This document shows, one piece after another, positions 1-11,900 of a stretch of DNA of 64,000 nt. Numbering within the stretch: the stretch's first letter is position 1; each line of letters begins with the position of its first letter. A model generated the notes under the pieces. That model was given only the letters and a program-made list of their open reading frames with translations. It did no database searches and was not told where the DNA came from. The translations under genes and the position numbers were made by a program. Origin of the DNA: Metaphire vulgaris (lineage: Eukaryota; Annelida; Clitellata; Crassiclitellata; Megascolecidae); assembly GCA_018105865.1 (NCBI GenBank), contig CM030851.1:2624468-2688467 (forward strand), written 5' to 3'.

Positions 1-1260
1 CCAATTCTTTTGTTTCTTCCCGTTCGATTTGACGGAACTACCAGCATAATTAGATAGTAATATACTTTCTTTAAGTCTGATTGAGCTCTTCATGGCAGAA
101 ACTTTTAAATGCAACTCCATATGACCAATCCAATTCCGAAATCTGAGTTCATTTCTTTCCTCGATAACAAAACATTCGATAACAAAGCATTCAAAACTTT
201 TACCAAAGTCTCTTAGAAGCGCTTGCAGCAGATCATTTGTCGTCGAATATAGAAGATTGCTAATGGTCGAAGACTCCATTACTTTACTCGTCTCCCAATT
301 AAAGCACTCTACCGATATGTCATTTTCCTCCTCGCCTGAGGGAATTTCAATTCGCCGAAACACCTGTCTCTCTTCTTTCAGATTTCCTGTCCCTTCCTTA
401 ATCTCTGCATTCCTATCGCTCGCTGACATTTTAACTGCTGTCTTTCTGCATTTCTCACTTTCCTGTACTCTCCTTTCAAGCGTGACATCCGATGTGGGCA
501 AAGCTAATAATTGGAGTCCTTTGCAAACCGTCACCGCTGAACCGTGTCTCCCCTGACAAAAGTTCAAATCTCCAAATTTCCTCATAATTCTCGGACACAT
601 GACAATAAATTTCCCTCTCCCATCGTTAACTTCGGCAGTTGCGATAGATTCGTTGATCTCGTCGTTAGTGGAATTGTTCTCCTCTTCTTCTTCTTCTTCT
701 TCCTCTTCCTCGCCGTCTTCTTCTCTTTCTTTTTCGTCTTCACCTTCTTCTTCTTCTTTCTCCTCTGCTTCCTCTTCTCCTTCTTTCTTTCCTTCTTCTT
801 CTTCATCATCTTCTTCATCATCATCTTCTTCTTCTTCCTCTTCTTCATCTTCTTCTTCATCATCTTCTTCTTTTTCTTCTTCTTCTTCTTCTTCTTCATC
901 TTCTTCTTCTTCTTCTTCATCCTCCATCCGAGCAATTAGTGTCATCCTTTCATGAGCACAGTTCTCTGACAACGAATGGTTCATAATTACTTCCGCAGCA
1001 GGTGGTCTCTTCTTCACCCCTACTCCCACGTCTTCCTCCTGACCTGTAAGTTGCCAGCCCAAAGTATCTGTGTCACGTCCTCCCGTATAGCTATCGTTGA
1101 AATGGCAGACCACTCGCTTTCCCGCATTCCTTCTTGGCGAAATCGGATCTTCTCTCAAGATTGCCCCGTCTTCTAACATACAATAATCGCTTATTCCATC
1201 GGCTGTATCATTAAGACTCGGGGTAGAAATTTCAAAATGGGGTCGAATAATTATTCCCAT
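1..1260 (-). CDS. Retroelement ORF2-like protein with acidic tract, partial (runs off left edge)
   Basis: On the minus strand an uninterrupted frame of 420 codons runs from an ATG at 1260-1258 to base 1 and continues beyond the window. An in-frame TAG lies just upstream of the ATG. The frame overlaps the end of the Gag-like ORF (stop at 1232) by about 29 bases, in the frame reached by a +1 shift, which suggests recoding or reinitiation within one retroelement. From about residue 110 it has a roughly 90-residue Glu/Asp tract encoded by the CT-rich stretch 676-935. The part after the acidic tract contains several Cys, but I see no protease, reverse transcriptase or integrase motif. Function unknown; a retroelement protein by position only. 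Confidence 0.45.
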   Translation of the reverse strand, partial: MGIIIRPHFEISTPSLNDTADGISDYCMLEDGAILREDPISPRRNAGKRVVCHFNDSYTGGRDTDTLGWQLTGQEEDVGVGVKKRPPAAEVIMNHSLSENCAHERMTLIARMEDEEEEEEDEEEEEEEEKEEDDEEEDEEEEEEEDDDEEDDEEEEGKKEGEEEAEEKEEEEGEDEKEREEDGEEEEEEEEEEENNSTNDEINESIATAEVNDGRGKFIVMCPRIMRKFGDLNFCQGRHGSAVTVCKGLQLLALPTSDVTLERRVQESEKCRKTAVKMSASDRNAEIKEGTGNLKEERQVFRRIEIPSGEEENDISVECFNWETSKVMESSTISNLLYSTTNDLLQALLRDFGKSFECFVIECFVIEERNELRFRNWIGHMELHLKVSAMKSSIRLKESILLSNYAGSSVKSNGKKQKNW

Positions 1261-1834
1261 CTGCTATCAGTTGAAGAATCGCATTTTCCTCCTGTGGGTC
1301 ACAAGGTTGACCTCGGCCTGCATTCGCTTTAGCTGTCACCTGGACAAAATCTTCCCCTCTTCCTTCTGCATCAGGTATCCTGTTTCCGCTGTTCCGACGC
1401 TCCTCATTGTGTAGACGTGTAGGTCTATTCTGCTCTCTGTCTGACGGTTCAACCGTCTCTTTGTCTTGTTGAATTTCCCAGTTTCCACGTTGAAACTTCA
1501 ATTCATGGTCGGCTTGTTTCACAACCACCTCCTTCTTCTTCTCAGAATTTTCCGCTGGCACATGCTTGTCTTTGTCATCAATTGCAAGTTTATTCGTCTT
1601 CCTGGCAGCAATTTGTTTATCAAGCTGTTCCAACTTTAATAGTAGTTCGGCTTTCTTGAGTTCATACTGTCTTCGCTCTCTCTCCTCTGCAATACTCCTC
1701 ACTTTCCTTTCTTCTTCGAATCTCTCTTTCTCTTCCTCTTTCTCCATAGAAGTCCTTACAAATGTGTGCAGAGAGTCTCCTTTTAGTCCAATCTCTTTAC
1801 CCAGCTTTAACCATTCTCTGTAGGCTGACGTCAT
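1232..1834 (-). CDS. Gag-like coiled-coil protein of an LTR retroelement
   Basis: A 200-residue ORF. Its N-terminus has the pattern seen at the start of many invertebrate LTR-retroelement Gag proteins: a short helical segment (REWLKLGKEIGLKG around residues 6-19) followed by a long Glu/Lys/Arg-rich coiled coil (about 30-110). The C-terminal half is charged and polar, without a recognisable CCHC zinc knuckle. It lies downstream (minus sense) of a tandem-repeat leader and a primer-site-like motif, and overlaps the next ORF by about 29 bases. In the element it would form particles and bind RNA. The family call is by pattern recognition; a host coiled-coil protein is the alternative. Confidence 0.5.
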   Translation of the reverse strand: MTSAYREWLKLGKEIGLKGDSLHTFVRTSMEKEEEKERFEEERKVRSIAEERERRQYELKKAELLLKLEQLDKQIAARKTNKLAIDDKDKHVPAENSEKKKEVVVKQADHELKFQRGNWEIQQDKETVEPSDREQNRPTRLHNEERRNSGNRIPDAEGRGEDFVQVTAKANAGRGQPCDPQEENAILQLIADGNNYSTPF

Positions 1835-1859
1835 TGTCGTCTTATAACAATCCTCTTGA

Positions 1860-2345
1860 TCTTAATCTCTTACAGCAGTGGCGTTATATAAAATCTCTCT
1901 CAATCTTTACAACAACTCTCTTAACTATAGCAGTGGCGCTATATAAAATCTCTTCTCTTATAACTATGATGCTATAAAACTTACACAATTCTCCTTATTA
2001 GCAAGGCGCTAAAGAAAAAAATCTTCTCTTATACTATTAGCTTGGCGCTATATAACTTTTGGCTTGTTGCCCTTAATCTTTCGTATTAGCGTGGTGCTAA
2101 ACAATTCTCACGACTATAGCTCACTATAGCTATATGCAAGTCTTTTCCTACTTTACACTTCACTATCTTGGCGATAGCATTCAGCACTATACTCCTAATT
2201 ATTTAATAGCTAGGCGCTATAAAAATCTCATCACCTATAGCTCTTGGGCTATATAAAATCAATCTTACTTCACTGTTTAACTATTAGCTTGGTGCTAAAA
2301 TTTCCTCTTAAACTATTACCATTGTTATACTGTGTTACCCTCTTC
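1860..2345 (-). repeat. Degenerate tandem repeat in retroelement leader
   Basis: About a dozen diverged copies of a unit of roughly 35-45 bp, each containing a core like TTAGCTTGGCGCTATATAA followed by a CT-rich spacer. The array ends just before the Gag-like ORF begins in the minus sense, which places it in the 5' leader of the element. Confidence 0.6.
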
Positions 2346-2418
2346 AAGGCGTATAGATCCTATTCTCTTTTCCCACCTATAGCTCTTTTACCAAATGCAA
2401 TCGATCAAATTGTTAATC

Positions 2419-2437
2419 ATCCGCGGCCGGGCCCCCA
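2419..2437 (-). other. Candidate primer-binding site (tRNA-Pro-like)
   Basis: Read on the minus strand the site is TGGGGGCCCGGCCGCGGAT. It resembles the tRNA-Pro primer site used by many retroelements, with two substitutions and one extra base. It sits two bases downstream of a plausible LTR end (..TTGACA) and upstream of the leader and Gag-like ORF, as expected. Confidence 0.4.
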
Positions 2438-2439
2438 TA

Positions 2440-3318
2440 TGTCAAGGTCATGGATGGATTTACCTATCCTGTCCTCGACATTATAATCGATGCGCATAGG
2501 TAAGCTATATCAAGATGAGTTATGAGTCGGATCAACCGAGAAATCATGTAAAGCAACACAGCGGTGGTATTTCAAATATTATTAAAATGTCATCTGTCTT
2601 CCACCTAACAACATGTAAATTAGATTAACAATTTCTCAGCAATATATATCAGTTACTTAATTTACTATTCTATTATTAGTCTACCTAGAGGCTGGTCAAT
2701 TAACAAGAAAACTTATCACTTCCCTCCCCATCTTTGTGATCCAAGGATGATCTCTTTTCCATCGTTCTTTCTCGACTCTCGATGTTGACCGTGAAGATTC
2801 GTTGAGTAGTTTCGAACGGAGTTCTTCTTGCTTCCCTGAGTTTAGGCACAAATGTCCATGTCGTCAGAGCTGCCGTTGAATGTTTTCGACAATCTTCCTC
2901 TGCTTCTTGTTTAACGTCCCGATATAATCGTCTCGAAAGATCGTTCGTTGACTTCACGATTAAGCCTATCCCTCATTACTGAATTTTCTACACTGTAGTT
3001 TTATCGTTTTCTATGACAGATGTGTCATAATCATCATTCACGCCACGAATCCAGTTTCTTCGTTAACGAACCCCACGAGAGGTGTCCATAAACCGTCTGC
3101 TCTAAGATTCCCCCTTCCTCTGAACGTATTTATATTTTCTTTAGCGCCCTCTGGCTGTCCATCGACGTCGCAGTCACGTTCCGATTGGTTGATGACAGGC
3201 TCCCGAGTCCTCCCACATCTATTATTATTCATAAGCGACCAGCCTCAACGACCAGCCTCAATTAATATAATCACTTTTCTTAACCTGAACGATTTTAACA
3301 TATATTGAGACTATCACA
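2440..3318 (-). mobile_element. Candidate 5' LTR of the minus-strand retroelement
   Basis: The segment runs TG..CA in the minus sense, from TGTGATAG at 3318 to CTTGACA at 2440. It lies between a unique junction at about 3319 (where a repeat shared with 49.7 kb begins) and the primer-site-like motif. Two small minus-strand ORFs inside look incidental. The second LTR is off the window, so identity and target-site duplication cannot be tested here. Confidence 0.4.
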
Positions 3319-3319
3319 A

Positions 3320-3640
3320 CCGCCATAACTGAAATTTGACACATCAAGTAGATCCGCGATTCTCAACCTGTGGGTCGCGACCCCAACGGGGGTCGAATGA
3401 CGATTTGCCAGGGGTCACCTGAGTCTCCCTGAGACCATCGCCAATATGGGGTTGTCTCTTTTCTGATGCGCAAAACTTGATATTGTAGGCCAAGTAAGCA
3501 AATTATAAGAAACCGAGCGGACACTATAAAATACGCGTATCATACGCGTATTTTATTTGTTTATTCATACGCACGTATTTTTACGTATTTTATTTTGTCA
3601 TACGCGCATGATCGAGCTTTGACGAGTATAGTTCGAAGGT
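3320..3640. repeat. Interspersed repeat shared with 49.7-50.8 kb
   Basis: It starts with a hAT-like end (TTCTCAACCTGTGGGTCGCG) and continues through a palindromic TACGCGTA-rich stretch at about 3525-3600. The same two blocks occur at 49725-49890 and 50690-50825, separated there by another insertion. Confidence 0.6.
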
Positions 3641-3769
3641 AATGACGTTTGATTCATACATGAAACTTTTAATGATCGAAGTTGGAGATAAGATTGAAAC
3701 CAGCGGTTAGCTACACACGATGTTCCAAACCAGAGGGAAAGTCGTTTCAGTAGAACTTTGTGATATATT

Positions 3770-4210
3770 GTATCAAAAACAGTAGAAGGATCAAGGAGAC
3801 AGAGACCAGTAACCTGTTGAAATCGAATGGCAGTGAGGAGTTTGTCATAAATATATGTGAGGACGGTTTCTGTTTAATGGTGTTTTGTGTAGACAGATTG
3901 ATGATTGCTAAATAAGGAATTTTTTGACAGATGCTCAGTCAATCTGGAAAGAACAATTTTCTCTGTGAGTTTGGAGAGGACAGATAGGGTTGAAATGGGG
4001 CGATAGGTCTAGTTGTTAAGATCCTCTCCGTCAAGGTTTGGCTTTTTAGAAGTAGAGTTACAAGAAAATTTTTTAAATGAGGATGGAAATATGCTTGTGG
4101 AAAGAGATAAATTAATATTTTTTAAATAATTGTTACAAAAACAGAGCCACACTGTTTAAGAAGAGAAGTTGGTGCTGAATCAAGGCTGCATTGCTTGCTT
4201 GGAAAGGAAA
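3770..4210 (-). mobile_element. Decayed CR1/L2-like LINE reverse-transcriptase fragment
   Basis: This stretch aligns base by base, with many indels, to the better preserved minus-strand LINE at 55830-56280, including the block for the AYTKHHSTET-like region. It is an older copy with no open frame left. Confidence 0.55.
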
Positions 4211-4360
4211 AATTTGGATTTTGAAAAATTTGGATTTTGAGAAATTTGGAGTTTGGATACAATAATTATAATTGTTTTAATGAATAATTAAATAATTAAA
4301 ACTACTGATATTTCTTTATTTCTGATATTGCTTATTTATTCTTTAATTAATTCCGGGGGG

Positions 4361-4640
4361 GGGAAGATAGCAGAGTGGTAACAACGTTGGACGATGGAGC
4401 AGGAGGTCACGGGTTCAACTCCCGCAGGAGCCCCTAAGGTCGACTCAGCCTTACTCGCTAGAGGGCGGTTATAGCATCAAATTGAGGAGCAGCGTTCGCT
4501 GCGAAGTAAAGCGTGGACCTAGACGTTTGGCTGATAACTTACTCAAGGTTAATGGCATATGACACCTGCGTCGCTGTATGCCTGAGAGACCGGAGATCAG
4601 CACCGGCCCCAGAGCCCAAATTCTGGCATGGGAAAACTTT
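4361..4640 (+). repeat. tRNA-derived SINE
   Basis: The 5' part looks like a tRNA: an A-box-like GATAGCAGAGTGGTAAC (about 4367-4383) and a B box GGGTTCAACTCCC (about 4413-4425), followed by a non-tRNA body and a T/A-rich tail near 4630-4650. It has an internal RNA polymerase III promoter and no gene content. It could be a tRNA pseudogene with flanking DNA, but the long body favours a SINE. Confidence 0.6.
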
Positions 4641-4649
4641 TTTTACTTT

Positions 4650-5275
4650 TTAATTAGAATGCATCCATCAGAAGAGAAAGTTAAATATCACCGTATATTT
4701 CAGGTTTTGTATGTACAGAAAGTGTGACGTCTGAGTGCTCTTCAGCTCCTCCCTGTCACAAACTGTCACACTTTCCTGGGTCCCTTCCCTCGAATGTGAT
4801 GTACTTTGTGGACGGCCCCTCAGAACTTCTGGCGCAATCGCTAATTATTATGCAAATAACCTTTAAGAGCTGAATGAACAGATAAGGCGTGGAATCAAAA
4901 GTCCTATCAAAGCATTAAGAATTAAAATACGGTAGCCATATGAAGATTTCAACGCATAGAAAATTATTAAATAGGCCATACGATTGATTTATATTCATAA
5001 TTATGAAATAATTGGCAGCAAATTATAGTTTGCTGCTAATTTGTGGCGACTCCAAAATGCAGCACAGCACTACGTGACAGCAGCCAATTTAAGCAGCATT
5101 GCTAACTACAGGAAGCGATGACAGTTTTACATTCGTGTCTGTCTGCTTAGATATTAATAACGAGACTCCTCGCGTTCTCTCATCTGATGTCTAGCCATTT
5201 GAATCAGAAAGTGAATGTCTAAAAAACAGAGTTAGCGGATCTTTGACTTTTAAAATCTCATCGTTACTATTAACG
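4650..5275. other. Intergenic, upstream of gene A
   Basis: AT-rich sequence without a recognisable repeat or ORF. A short inverted repeat of about 11 bp (GCAGCAAATTA / AATTTGCTGC type) is at 5013-5042. It presumably holds the promoter region of gene A. Confidence 0.3.
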
Positions 5276-5283
5276 TTTAAAAG
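5276..5283 (+). promoter_or_regulatory. Possible TATA-like element of gene A
   Basis: TTTAAAAG lies 34 bases upstream of the gene A start codon. Spacing allows a short 5' UTR. Weak evidence in AT-rich DNA. Confidence 0.2.
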
Positions 5284-5316
5284 GAGATCATCAGTGCAAA
5301 GCAGACTAAAACAACG

Positions 5317-5368
5317 ATGTTTAAAGCTAATCAGCTGTTCGTTTTTCTGCTACAATTAAATTCATATG
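5317..5368 (+). CDS. Gene A exon 1: signal peptide
   Basis: The ATG opens a short hydrophobic leader (core LFVFLLQL) ending in a GTGAGC donor after one base of the next codon (phase 1). Spliced to the acceptor at 6897 it gives a small-residue cleavage region followed by FCQPSP. This start was chosen because it alone gives a leader whose phase fits exon 2. Confidence 0.65.
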
Positions 5369-5924
5369 GTGAGCATGTACATAAACACGTTTGATTTACG
5401 AAGGGCTCCTATAATAATGTTAATGTAAATAAATTTTGGACAAGGCACAATTTAAAAGTTCATTCGCAATTGGGGCATAGTGACATGGCTAAAACTCTAA
5501 ATTAAAGAATATGATTAGCCTACATAAGCTGCACACTCTTTACAATTTGATAACATGGTCATATGGAAATTAACAAGGCGTCGACTTGGGCCTTAATTAT
5601 AACGGTTGCTAGTAGACATAGCCCTATCTATCTCGATGCTTCATTTAGAGATGAACTTAGTGAGTAGGCTCACATGCTAGAAAGAATTGACGAGTTTCTA
5701 TTGAGGCAGAGGTTTTGAACCATGAACTGACAGACTCGCAGGATAATAGTTAGACATATCATTTATTAATTTAAAAAGATTATGCAGTTTATATAATCAT
5801 ATTTGACGAATTATATTTGATAATTATATTATCTTTCAGAAACGGAATCATATTATTATAAACGACTGTAGCAAAGACCCGCACACGCATAGGAATTGCA
5901 AGCAGCGCCTCTATTTAACTGTGC

Positions 5925-5998
<74 letters not shown>

Positions 5999-8900
5999 GG
6001 CATTGCAATGCGCTTGTTAACTTTAATTGATCAGGCGCAATATAAATAGCTAATTGCATCACATTGAATTACATTACATTGCATCACAAATCTTAGCTCA
6101 CTGTGAAACAGTGAGCAGAAAAACTAAACTTCAAGTCTTTGATTCACGTATGCTATCAACACTGCTAGACACCGACATGAGAGATATGGAGTTATGGACC
6201 TTCTGGAATCGTCAGGTTAAGCGCCTTCCATTAAATTAAATTAGTATGATTATTTTTAAGTTGCTTAGGAGGCATTACTGCCTGTGTGAAAGCCACTAGG
6301 GGCACTAACGGGGCTTAAACCCGCTCCGTCAGCCTGACGCTCCAGCACGTAACCCACTCTGCCATCTTCTGCCCCCTTAAATGGGGAAGTGTTTGCCACA
6401 AAATGGATGCAGACCAATATGGTGATGCACAGAGATATAAGATTAACTATTAAATGACCCGAAATAATAGTGGATACAGTTAAAGAAAGAATTGCCATTC
6501 TTGAAAATATTTGTAAGATGCAAGATGACAGATTAATAAAAGCGGTAATGCTTGGGGGAACCGAAAGAATACGAAACAATGAAGACCATAGGGAAGGTGA
6601 CTGGATGACATAAAAGAATGGACTGGTCTCGATCTTCAATGCGTGATTCATATGGCCCAAAAAAGAAAGAGACCATGGGCAAAACGACGACAAAACTCTT
6701 AACTCTGTTATGTGTTCTCGACGGTCTACACGACTAGAAGTGTACTGATGATGATGAATCATATTATCAGATTGTGCTTTGAATGCGTGAACGCCCTGGT
6801 TCTAGTTATGTTTTCAAATCCATTTTTGTCCATTATTTATTTTTTTATATTACATTAACGCAACAGCTTTTGAAAGGAAACTTTTGATTCATTTCAGGTT
6901 TTTGTCAACCAAGTCCTTCGTTTCTGTCTGTTCCAAAAAGCGCAGTCGTTAAGATTCGTGCAAATTTGTCACTCGAATGCATCGTCTTCAATTCAACAAA
7001 TCCTGTTTTCTGGGATTTTTTAACGTATCACATAATAATACTGAAAATCAGATATACACCCGCAACGGAGTCACTGAGCAACTGAAATCAAGATACAGGA
7101 TCAATAAAGAACTTAGCGGACACAATGACCTCTTAATAGATTCCGTCGATCATGAGCATGCAGGAAGATACATCTGCGAAGAATTCACTTCAAATTCAAA
7201 AGCAACTGCGGAATTGACTGTTATAGGTAGCCTAACTCGTAATTTAAAAAGATCTCATTGCTATTACTGTATGTATATATTTATGATGGCGTCCAGACAA
7301 AATCGCGGACGACAAAATAGCGGAGACAAAATAGCGGAGACAAAATCGCGGAGACAAAATCGCGGATACAAAATCGCGGAGACAAAATCGAGGAGACAAA
7401 ATAGCGCAAAATAGAGCGAAGCAAGAAACGATAGAGAGCACAACTTTCAAAGCCAAGTATTTGGTTGGTAGGAAATACAAGTGCTGAGATTGCCGGGGCG
7501 GTTGGGGGGAGGGTTGAACCCCCGCTCCCCAGCTAACTTTGCAACCATCACAAAACTCGCATAGCAGGTACATGCAGTCTCTGCCCTCTTTTGAATTTCA
7601 GTCCGCAAAACCATTTTCCCCTAGCTCAAATTACCCAAGGATACTGATTATCTTTAACAAGTCATAGCCGAGTAGTTAGTCGATAGGAAAAACGATACTG
7701 AATATCATTCACATGACATAGCCGAAGCAAGAAACGATAGAGAGCACAACTTTCAATTTAACATGTTTATTAAAATTAATACAACTACAAAGCTACTCAA
7801 AGAGACGTAGAAGCATATACTAAACAGTTAAAAATGTCTCTTCATATTAATCATTAACGTAGAATTAAATAAGGTCTCTTCATTATCAATCAATCACGTC
7901 GCTCCGTTCCTATCGCACGATTACGTCGGCGCTATTTTGTCGCGTTTTTGAGCTATTTTGTCGTGCGCTATTTTGTCGCGGTTTTTCCGCTGTCTCCGCT
8001 ATTTTGTCGTCCGCGATTTAGTTATGGTACCATTTATGATGATATTTATGATGTGCATGTACATATGTTTAGCATTTTCTTTTCCATGAATAATTAATTC
8101 ATCGAAACAACACAAATATTTATTATTAGATAAATGAGTTATTAGAACAGCTGTAATATACAGATGTAATAGACGGCGAAAAACATATCGAAAGAAGCAG
8201 AAAATATGCAAATGTCAATATACTGAAATTATCCAGCAAACTCATTTGACTATTGCTCTTGATGCCTTTGCTGAATCACAGAAGTGCTATTTCCTAGAAG
8301 CTAAGAGGTTGGGCTTAGGCTAAACAATTAGACATCATAGACATAGATTGCATAAATTTCACTGTGATGACTTTTGTTTAATTTGAAGATTCTGATCCAG
8401 TGTGCGGAATGAATGTCACTAATATGGCAAAAGATCAAACCATTTGGTTATGGTGTGGAATCAATTCAACGGGATTCCTGATTCCTCAAATGAAATGGAC
8501 GAAAGGCAACGGCGCACTTATAAATAGCACAACGCAGAACACGGCAATCGATGGATTAACAACAACAACAACGTCATTCGTCCGTCTACAATTACATCCT
8601 CAAGATAACAACGCAATAGAAAGAACTACAATCAAATGTACGACTTCATTTATGCGGAAGAACGGCACAACAGTTCCCTACTATGAGCACGTATGGAATC
8701 ATAATCTGCCTTGTAAGTATGAAAGAACCTATCAACAATTCTGAAGCCACAGTTAAGCTGATTGTCGACTCATAAGCTTATTTGCTCTATCAAACTTAAG
8801 ACATCTATACAATAACTTGTCAGTGGGCCCACGTTTTTTCCACAATCAACTACTCAAAAAGGTGTCAGACTTAATGAATTTGACAACCTTTCGTTAATGT

Positions 8901-11900
8901 AGTTCTATTTTCTTTGCTTTGAAATATATTGTTTGCCAACCGACGAACTTGTTAGCAATTTTAGAATTTATATGCCACTTTTGTACAAATCTTTTCCTGG
9001 TTGAGCCAATGTTCTTGGGTGACAAGCCAAGAATGATATCAGTTATGATAACATGATCAACCCAGAGTTGTCCATGGGTTGGGTTAACCCATGGGTTGGG
9101 TTGGGTTGGGTTGGGTTTGGGTTGAGATTTTTTTTAAAATGATGGGTTGGGTTGGGTTAGGTTTCGTAAATCTGCACCAGTTATTCTGTTAACCACGTTA
9201 AATATAGGTTTTCTGTTTTCTGCGTTGACAAAGTATTAGATTCTTGTATTATGTCATTAAAAATGGCGCCATATACGTTAGCCTACATTCCATCGTAGGC
9301 AGTGCATTCAGAAGTCTGTAAACAGTGGACAACAGCTATTCAGATAGATCAAATCATGTGAACGGCTGTTGTTGACTTGTTTTAACGCATTCCTTTTATA
9401 AACCGACCACGGTCAGTTGACAATAGCAGGGCTGGATTAACCATTAAGCATACTAAGCACGTGCTTAGGGCTCCATGAGGGAAGAGGCACAGCGGTTTTA
9501 CCTGTTACGTTTCTCAGTCAAATATTTTGCGATCTAGTTTAATAAATGTATTAAACAGTCGCTTTATTCTGATCGAAATTCCATGAGAACAACTATGCAA
9601 AAGACAGATTGGATGCCTTATCTCTACTATATAATTATAGATTTTCTTCATGATATTTGTCCTTGCTTTCTTCCTTTTAGAGCTGTGTGTGTGTGCAGGC
9701 CCTCCGAGAGAAATTCCGGGCCCCTGTGCAGAATGGCCGACGGGCCCTTTTCGTCATAATTTCTTGGCGACCTTTTTTTTTTTTTTTTTTTTTTTTGCTC
9801 GTCAGCCGTTTATTATAAGTGTTAAGTGTTGACGACCTTTTTTCTTTTTTTTTTGCTTGTCAGCCATTTAGCACTGTGTCCCGCGGGCCCCCTTGTGCTC
9901 GCCGGGCCCCTCTGCTGAACTGACATTTTAACCATTCTTTAGTGTTATTATTCATTTTATTGTTAATTATACATATTCAACATCGGCCCGGGCCCCCTCC
10001 AGACCGCCGGGCCCCTGTGCAGTTGCCCCCCTGCCCCCCTCTCGTAGGGCCTGTGTGTGTCTGTCTCTGTGTGTGTCTGTGTGTGTGTTCTCAATAACTG
10101 TAATTGTGTTCCATCCAGTCTTATAACAGTGAACAATTCTTCTTGTCTGTAAAAACTGATCAAGCGAATCGATGTCCAGCAGCGTAGCCAAGAGGAAGGG
10201 GGTTACCCCTGGCTGCCGACGAAAAATTTTGTTAATGTGCTCCCATATATTTTTAACTTTCTGACGCGGTTTGGGGGTCAAACCCCCCATGGCTGCCGAC
10301 ACAACGTGCTTCTTTGACCAGTCTATGTTACGGCACTATGGAAGTTGTTTCGAATACATACATACATACATACATACATACATACATACATACATACATT
10401 GAATTAAATGCATCACATCACGGCGACGCTGGCATTAATACAATCGTTGTTTCTCAATTATGAGAATGATGAATTTCCGGTTTGTTGCAATAACAACTCG
10501 AAATAAGCAAATAACTATTTATGTGCTCGAATGTATGTATGTTTTTAAAATTGCGATTGTACTTTCACGTTTTTGTATGGATGGGTTGGGTTTGGGTCAT
10601 AATACACGAATTTTTTTGGGTTGGGTTGGGTTGGGTTGGAAATTTGGTGGGTTGGGTTGGGTTTGGGTTGACAAAACTGACCCATGGACAACTCTGGATC
10701 AACCCCTATTAGCATGTTTATGTGAGCAGACCAAAATGGTTCACCAGCAAATCGATCAATATGGCATGATTTAAAGTTGGTTTCTTAGTCTGTTGATACC
10801 CATAACTAGGTCGCTACGCAAACAGGTAGTGAAACAAACTCTAATGAAAGCTGAATTTATCACAAAAAACATCGAATTTCGTGATCTTTTCTACTAAAGC
10901 ATCCAGCAATTACTCTTTTATGCTTCTGACCAAAGTATTATATATATATAATATTAAGATCGTTATCTGTATGTCTGTTACCTTCAAGCGTTCTGATTGG
11001 TTGACTATTGGTAGACGGTTTAGACCGTTTAGTCCTTACGTCGCGATGCGTTCGTGGGCGAGCGTTGACTATTGGTAGACGGTTTAGACCGTTTAGTCCT
11101 TACGTCGCGATGCGTTGGTGGACGATGTTCGAAGACGACGTTGCTATTGGTAACAATTGTTCGTAGAATCGTAGTTTAACACGGTCGGCTGGGCGTGCGA
11201 CGACGTTGCTATTGGTAACAATTGTTCGCAGCCTCAGGTAGTTGTGCAATTTTAACGTACATTTTAACGTACACAAAAAAATACGTGTACAGCGTCACAC
11301 ATGGCCACAGTTGCGTGATTTTAACGTACATAGGCCTAATTATTACGTGGCGCAGAGCTTGGCTAGGTGGCGATCATTGAAATGTTGTTCAGCATGAATT
11401 CAATGATTGGGTATTAGGTATAGGTATTGGATTAGTATTATCCTGCACTGCGAGCGAAGCGAGCGCGAGCGAAGCGAGCCTCTTTCTAGTATATATATAT
11501 ATATATATATATATTGTTATGACACTTTTGAGAAGGCCAACAAATAATAAGCGACAAACATACATAATTAATTTATGTTCTCACTCGGAGAGATCATTAG
11601 GATCATTAGGATTATTGTAATATTAATAATTTTTAATAGAAGGTGACTTTATAGTTAAAATCTATTAAACAGTAAATAGCAAACAGTAAAACACTATATA
11701 TTAAGAAGACTGTTAGATTGGTGGATATCTGCGAATCAGGAGAAGCCATTTGAAAGGCGAAACTTGATTGACAGGTAGCCGCTGGATATAAGCTAGGGAA
11801 GAGGGCGAGGCAGGACTCTCGCCGGGGAACTGTGAAACGAATACTGAAACAAAAGCCGGAGAGGCGAGGAGTCGAAAATATAGCGTGAAAGATCGTAACG

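Noticed and set aside
544..955. Plus-strand poly-Phe/poly-Ser ORFs
   Set aside because: Shadows of the CT-rich tract that encodes Glu/Asp on the minus strand.
9070..10680. GGGTT arrays as telomeric sequence
   Set aside because: They lie just inside hAT terminal inverted repeats with a perfect target duplication, so they belong to the element.
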